From contig NZ_RCNS01000001.1 in NCBI RefSeq assembly GCF_009725995.1, forward strand, positions 1,565,024 through 1,629,023: 64,000 bases of DNA, given 5' to 3'. Positions 61,407-64,000 of the stretch are shown piece after piece. Made by a program: the position numbers and the translations under genes. Below the pieces are notes generated by a model. It searched no databases. It was not told the origin of the DNA and saw only the letters and a program-made list of their open reading frames with translations. The stretch comes from Zobellia laminariae (GTDB lineage: Bacteria; Bacteroidota; Bacteroidia; Flavobacteriales; Flavobacteriaceae). Within the stretch, counting starts at the first letter, position 1, and each line of letters begins with the position of its first letter.

Positions 61407-61748
61407 ACAAAGTTCTATTTGTAAGTAGGCGTGTTCTTAAAAAGTAGGAGAGAAAAGTGGGGTGTTCTCGTGTTCAGCGAATTGATAAGGGGGTGTTATC
61501 GTGAGGCGAATATCTAAAATATATTGTTTACTCTGGTTGATTAGTTTCTGTTTTCGATGAAATACATCTTTCCAATAATTTAATATAAGTCTGTTCGTTC
61601 GTTGATTTTTTGCATTTTGGAGTAAATAAAATAACAATCAATTTAGTTTTCTCATACTGAAAACAGGGCTTTTAGCCATCCATAATTCAAGGAAAACCGT
61701 GACGTACTCTATCTATTAACTGCTATTTTTGTGTAAAACAATCTTTCT
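61407..61748. other. 342-bp gap; no gene except a doubtful ORF
   Basis: Between the CAP lipoprotein (minus) and the alpha-2-macroglobulin gene (plus). A 66-codon minus-strand frame (61637-61437) is not credible. The right end holds a promoter -7 box at 61724-61731. Nothing else is supported. Confidence 0.5.
61724..61731 (+). promoter_or_regulatory. -7 element of the alpha-2-macroglobulin gene
   Basis: TATTTTTG (61724-61731) matches TAnnTTTG and is 17 nt upstream of ATG 61749. No good TTG was found at the -33 distance. Confidence 0.5.
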
Positions 61749-63914
61749 ATGAAGGTCAATTCCATTTTTCGTTTTCTGCTTCTTTTTGTTTTTTTATCGG
61801 CATGTACTTCCAAAAAAGAAGATGCTAGCCAGCAGGCAGATAAGCTTAATCGGTTTCAAGATTATGTAGGTCAGGTTTCTCACGGCATTATTTCGGCTCA
61901 GAGTAGTGTAAGAGTGGTTCTGAATACGCCTGTTGAAGAATGGAATGCAGGCGATGAGCTAAATGAAAATTTCTTTAACATATCTCCAAAAGTAGAAGGT
62001 AAAGTAGTAGCTCTTGATAACCGCACAATAGCTTTTGTTCCTTTAAATGGTTTTGAACAGAATACAGAATATCAATTCACTCTGAATCTAGATGATATTA
62101 TAAGTGATCTGCCAGATGATTTACGTGCATTGAACTTCAGTGTAAAAACTTTAGAACAACAGTTTAATATTTATACGAATGCCCTGCAGTCGTACTCAAA
62201 GGAATTCCAGTACATCACTGGGCAGTTACGCATGGCAGATGTTTTTCCTTTAGAAAAATCGGAGCAATTGGTTTTCGCAACCCAAAATGGTAAACCTATC
62301 CAGATTAAGTTCGATGCAGGAACAGAAAAAGGAACTCAGTTCTCTTTTAAGATAGATAGTATTCAGAGGTATGACGAAGATTCTGAATTAGAGATTTCAT
62401 GGAGTGGTAAGCAGTTTAATATAGAAAGTGATGGTGCCGAAACCATTACTATACCGGGTAAAAATAACTTCACTGTATTGGATGCTACTGTAGAGACGGG
62501 AGAAAGTGCTGTTGTGTCCATTAATTTTTCAGACCCATTAAAGAAAGGTCAGAATTTTAAGGGACTGGTAGTATTGGAGCAAGACGATAACGTTAAGTAT
62601 GCTGTAGACGGAAATACTTTAAAAGTATATCCTTCCAAAGATATTGATGGTACGGTTACACTAGAAGTTTATGAAGGTATAGAGAGTACGGACGGTAATA
62701 AATTGAAAGCTAAGTTTACTGAGAGAATTGCTTTTGAAAAGCTGAAACCACAGGTGAGATATCTTTCTAACGGTACAATTCTACCTTCTTCCAGTAATCT
62801 TAAAGTGAATTTTGAGGCGGTAAGTTTAGCATCGGTAAAAGTTTCTGTTTTTAAAATTTATGAGAATAACATACTACAGTTTTTACAGAATAATAACTTA
62901 AACGGGCAAGGAGATTTAAGGGCCGTAGCAAGACCTATTGCACGCAAGAAAATAACTTTAGACAATTTATCTGGTTCTAGCGGAAAATGGGTTGCGCACG
63001 CGCTTGACCTTAAAACCCTTATTACACCTGACGTTGGCGCTATTTATAGGATTGAATTAGATTTTGGCCCTGAAGATAGCGCCTATGGTTGTGAAAGTTC
63101 CAATTTTGAGTCTTTGGCTGAAGATGAGGAAGATTTTGATGAAGAAAATGAGAATAGTTCTTGGGACAATGTAGAGAACTATTACTATGATGATTACTAC
63201 TATGATTATAACTGGAACGAAAGAGAAAACCCTTGTGACAAATCCTATTACTACAACAAAAAGGTAGGGATGAATGTTTTGGCTTCAGACTTAGGTGTGA
63301 CCGTCAAAAAGGGAATTAATAAAAGTTACTTTGTTGCGGTAACGGATATTTTGAATACCAAGCCTGTTGCTGGAGTGAAGGTTACATTTTACAATTATCA
63401 ACAACAGCCGTTGGGGGATGTGATAACCGATACAGAGGGCATGTCTATATTTGATGCAGAAAAACCAGCTTATTTTGCCGTAGCAGAGAGCAATGGTCAA
63501 AAAACCTATGTGAAACTAAATGACGGTAATGCGCTTTCCGTAAGTAAGTTCAAGGTATCTGGGGTAGAGCTTCAAAAAGGACTTAAAGGATTCATTTTTG
63601 GTGAAAGAGGAGTTTGGCGTCCCGGAGATGAAATTTTCCTTTCTTTTATGCTGAATGACAAAGCACATAAACTACCGGAAAACCACCCCGTAAAATTAGA
63701 ATTGTTGGACCCTTATAACAAAATTGTTCAACGTGAGGTTAGAACAAACGGACTTAATAATTTTTATCAGTTTAATCTAAAAACAGATGAAAATGCACCT
63801 ACCGGAAATTGGTCGGCTAAAATTTCGGTTGGTGGAGCTACGTTTACAAAATCACTGAAAATTGAAACCATTAAGGTACTGTGTCAAAAAACAAGTTTTT
63901 TCTTTAAAATTTAG
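61749..63914 (+). pseudogene. Alpha-2-macroglobulin family lipoprotein, N-terminal part cut by an insertion sequence
   Basis: Begins as a normal bacterial alpha-2-macroglobulin: lipoprotein signal (LFVFLSAC, Cys19), successive MG domains, and an unusual Asp/Glu/Tyr/Asn-rich segment (about residues 458-515, with YYYDDYYYDYN) that is also seen in flavobacterial members, from memory. Full proteins are about 1,800 residues or more. Here the sequence leaves the family at about residue 709 (KIETIK, codon at 63873-63875) and the remaining 12 codons (VLCQKTSFFFKI) lie in IS DNA and stop at 63914. The C-terminal half, including the thioester/bait regions, is not visible in the window. Likely inactive unless the IS is excised or the copy downstream is intact. 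Confidence 0.75.
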
Positions 63915-64000
63915 GAAACAAGTTGAGTAATCAAATTGTTATCCTGCGCAGCAAGGGCTTTATGCTTTTGCTGCTTTTTTGTTTCAAAATTTGCATCATA
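63876..64000 (-). mobile_element. Left end of an insertion sequence with transposase C-terminus
   Basis: From about 63876 the sequence changes to a terminal-repeat-like GTACTGTGTCAAAAAACAAG stretch. On the minus strand an open frame ends at TAA (63913-63911) and encodes 29 residues to the window edge, ...KHKALAAQDNNLITQLVS. This looks like the end of a transposase, so the IS lies transcribed towards the macroglobulin gene. The IS family could not be assigned; the exact boundary needs the other end and target duplication. Confidence 0.65.
63911..64000 (-). CDS. Transposase, C-terminal fragment (runs off right edge)
   Basis: Twenty-nine codons plus stop on the minus strand, all open to the last base. 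The composition (FETKKQQKHKALAAQDNN) is charged and helical, as at many transposase C-termini. Together with the interrupted host gene and terminal-repeat-like end this supports a transposase, but no catalytic motif is in view. Confidence 0.55.
   Translation of the reverse strand, partial: YDANFETKKQQKHKALAAQDNNLITQLVS

Noticed and set aside
61437..61637. A 66-codon minus-strand ORF
   Set aside because: It has no family pattern, no promoter and ordinary intergenic composition; it ends next to the CAP-lipoprotein start.
1..64000. CRISPR array, prophage, tRNA or rRNA genes
   Set aside because: No regular direct repeats with spacers, no phage structural genes and no cloverleaf-like sequence were seen by eye; a tRNAscan or Infernal run would be decisive.

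Overview
The window looks like chromosomal DNA of a Flavobacteriaceae member (Bacteroidota), probably a marine one. The support is: low-to-moderate GC; repeated Bacteroidota-type promoters (TTG or TTTG, a spacer of about 17-22 nt, then TAnnTTTG) placed very close to start codons; almost no Shine-Dalgarno sequences; a complete Bat (aerotolerance-type) operon; a TonB-dependent receptor with an N-terminal carboxypeptidase-regulatory-like domain; and RND, GbsR and 3-hydroxyanthranilate dioxygenase genes of flavobacterial type. No tRNA, rRNA, CRISPR array or prophage was seen. The genus (Maribacter/Zobellia-like) is only a guess.

Layout. 1-15.8 kb is mixed housekeeping: queD, an LpxH-type phosphatase, an MFS exporter, recJ with a coupled glyoxalase-fold gene, an OsmC protein, a DoxX-rsmI-HopJ-UDG operon, a flavobacterial unknown, tdk-alr, mscL, asd, a prolyl oligopeptidase, an orphan ABC ATPase and arfB. 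15.8-21.7 kb holds a TonB-dependent outer-membrane receptor downstream of an AraC regulator, then dinB divergent from an NAD(P)-binding protein coupled to a CYTH enzyme. 21.7-28.6 kb is a tripartite RND efflux operon (adaptor, permease, outer-membrane factor) with a GbsR/MarR gene in front and a TetR gene behind. 28.9-36.5 kb holds pheS with a small partner and an inorganic-carbon style cluster: small membrane protein, SulP, Usp-like protein and beta-carbonic anhydrase, followed after a terminator by a second carbonic anhydrase and a second SulP. 36.6-45.8 kb is the Bat operon (moxR, DUF58, an extra BatD-like membrane protein, batA, batB, batC, batD, batE).

45.9-53.9 kb on the plus strand contains an aldo/keto reductase, an SDR translationally coupled to an AlbA_2/Schlafen-type protein, a convergent PfkB sugar kinase, a three-gene SPFH / double-zinc-ribbon membrane protein / metallophosphatase set, and an acyl-ACP desaturase. 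54.2-61.4 kb on the minus strand has a tandem-OmpA plus helix-hairpin-helix pair, an ALDH7-type dehydrogenase, DUF1304, a CHASE/HisKA_2 sensor kinase, 3-hydroxyanthranilate dioxygenase and a CAP-domain lipoprotein. The window ends in an alpha-2-macroglobulin gene that is cut at about residue 709 by the end of an insertion sequence; the transposase C-terminus runs off the right edge.

Most of the window is recognisable core genome. The less explained parts are the SulP/carbonic anhydrase/Usp cluster, the SPFH-zinc ribbon-phosphatase set, a structured RNA candidate inside the Bat operon, palindromes sitting on promoters (pheS, ALDH, efflux regulator), a 700-base gap with a possible 42-codon membrane peptide, and the IS disruption at the right end.
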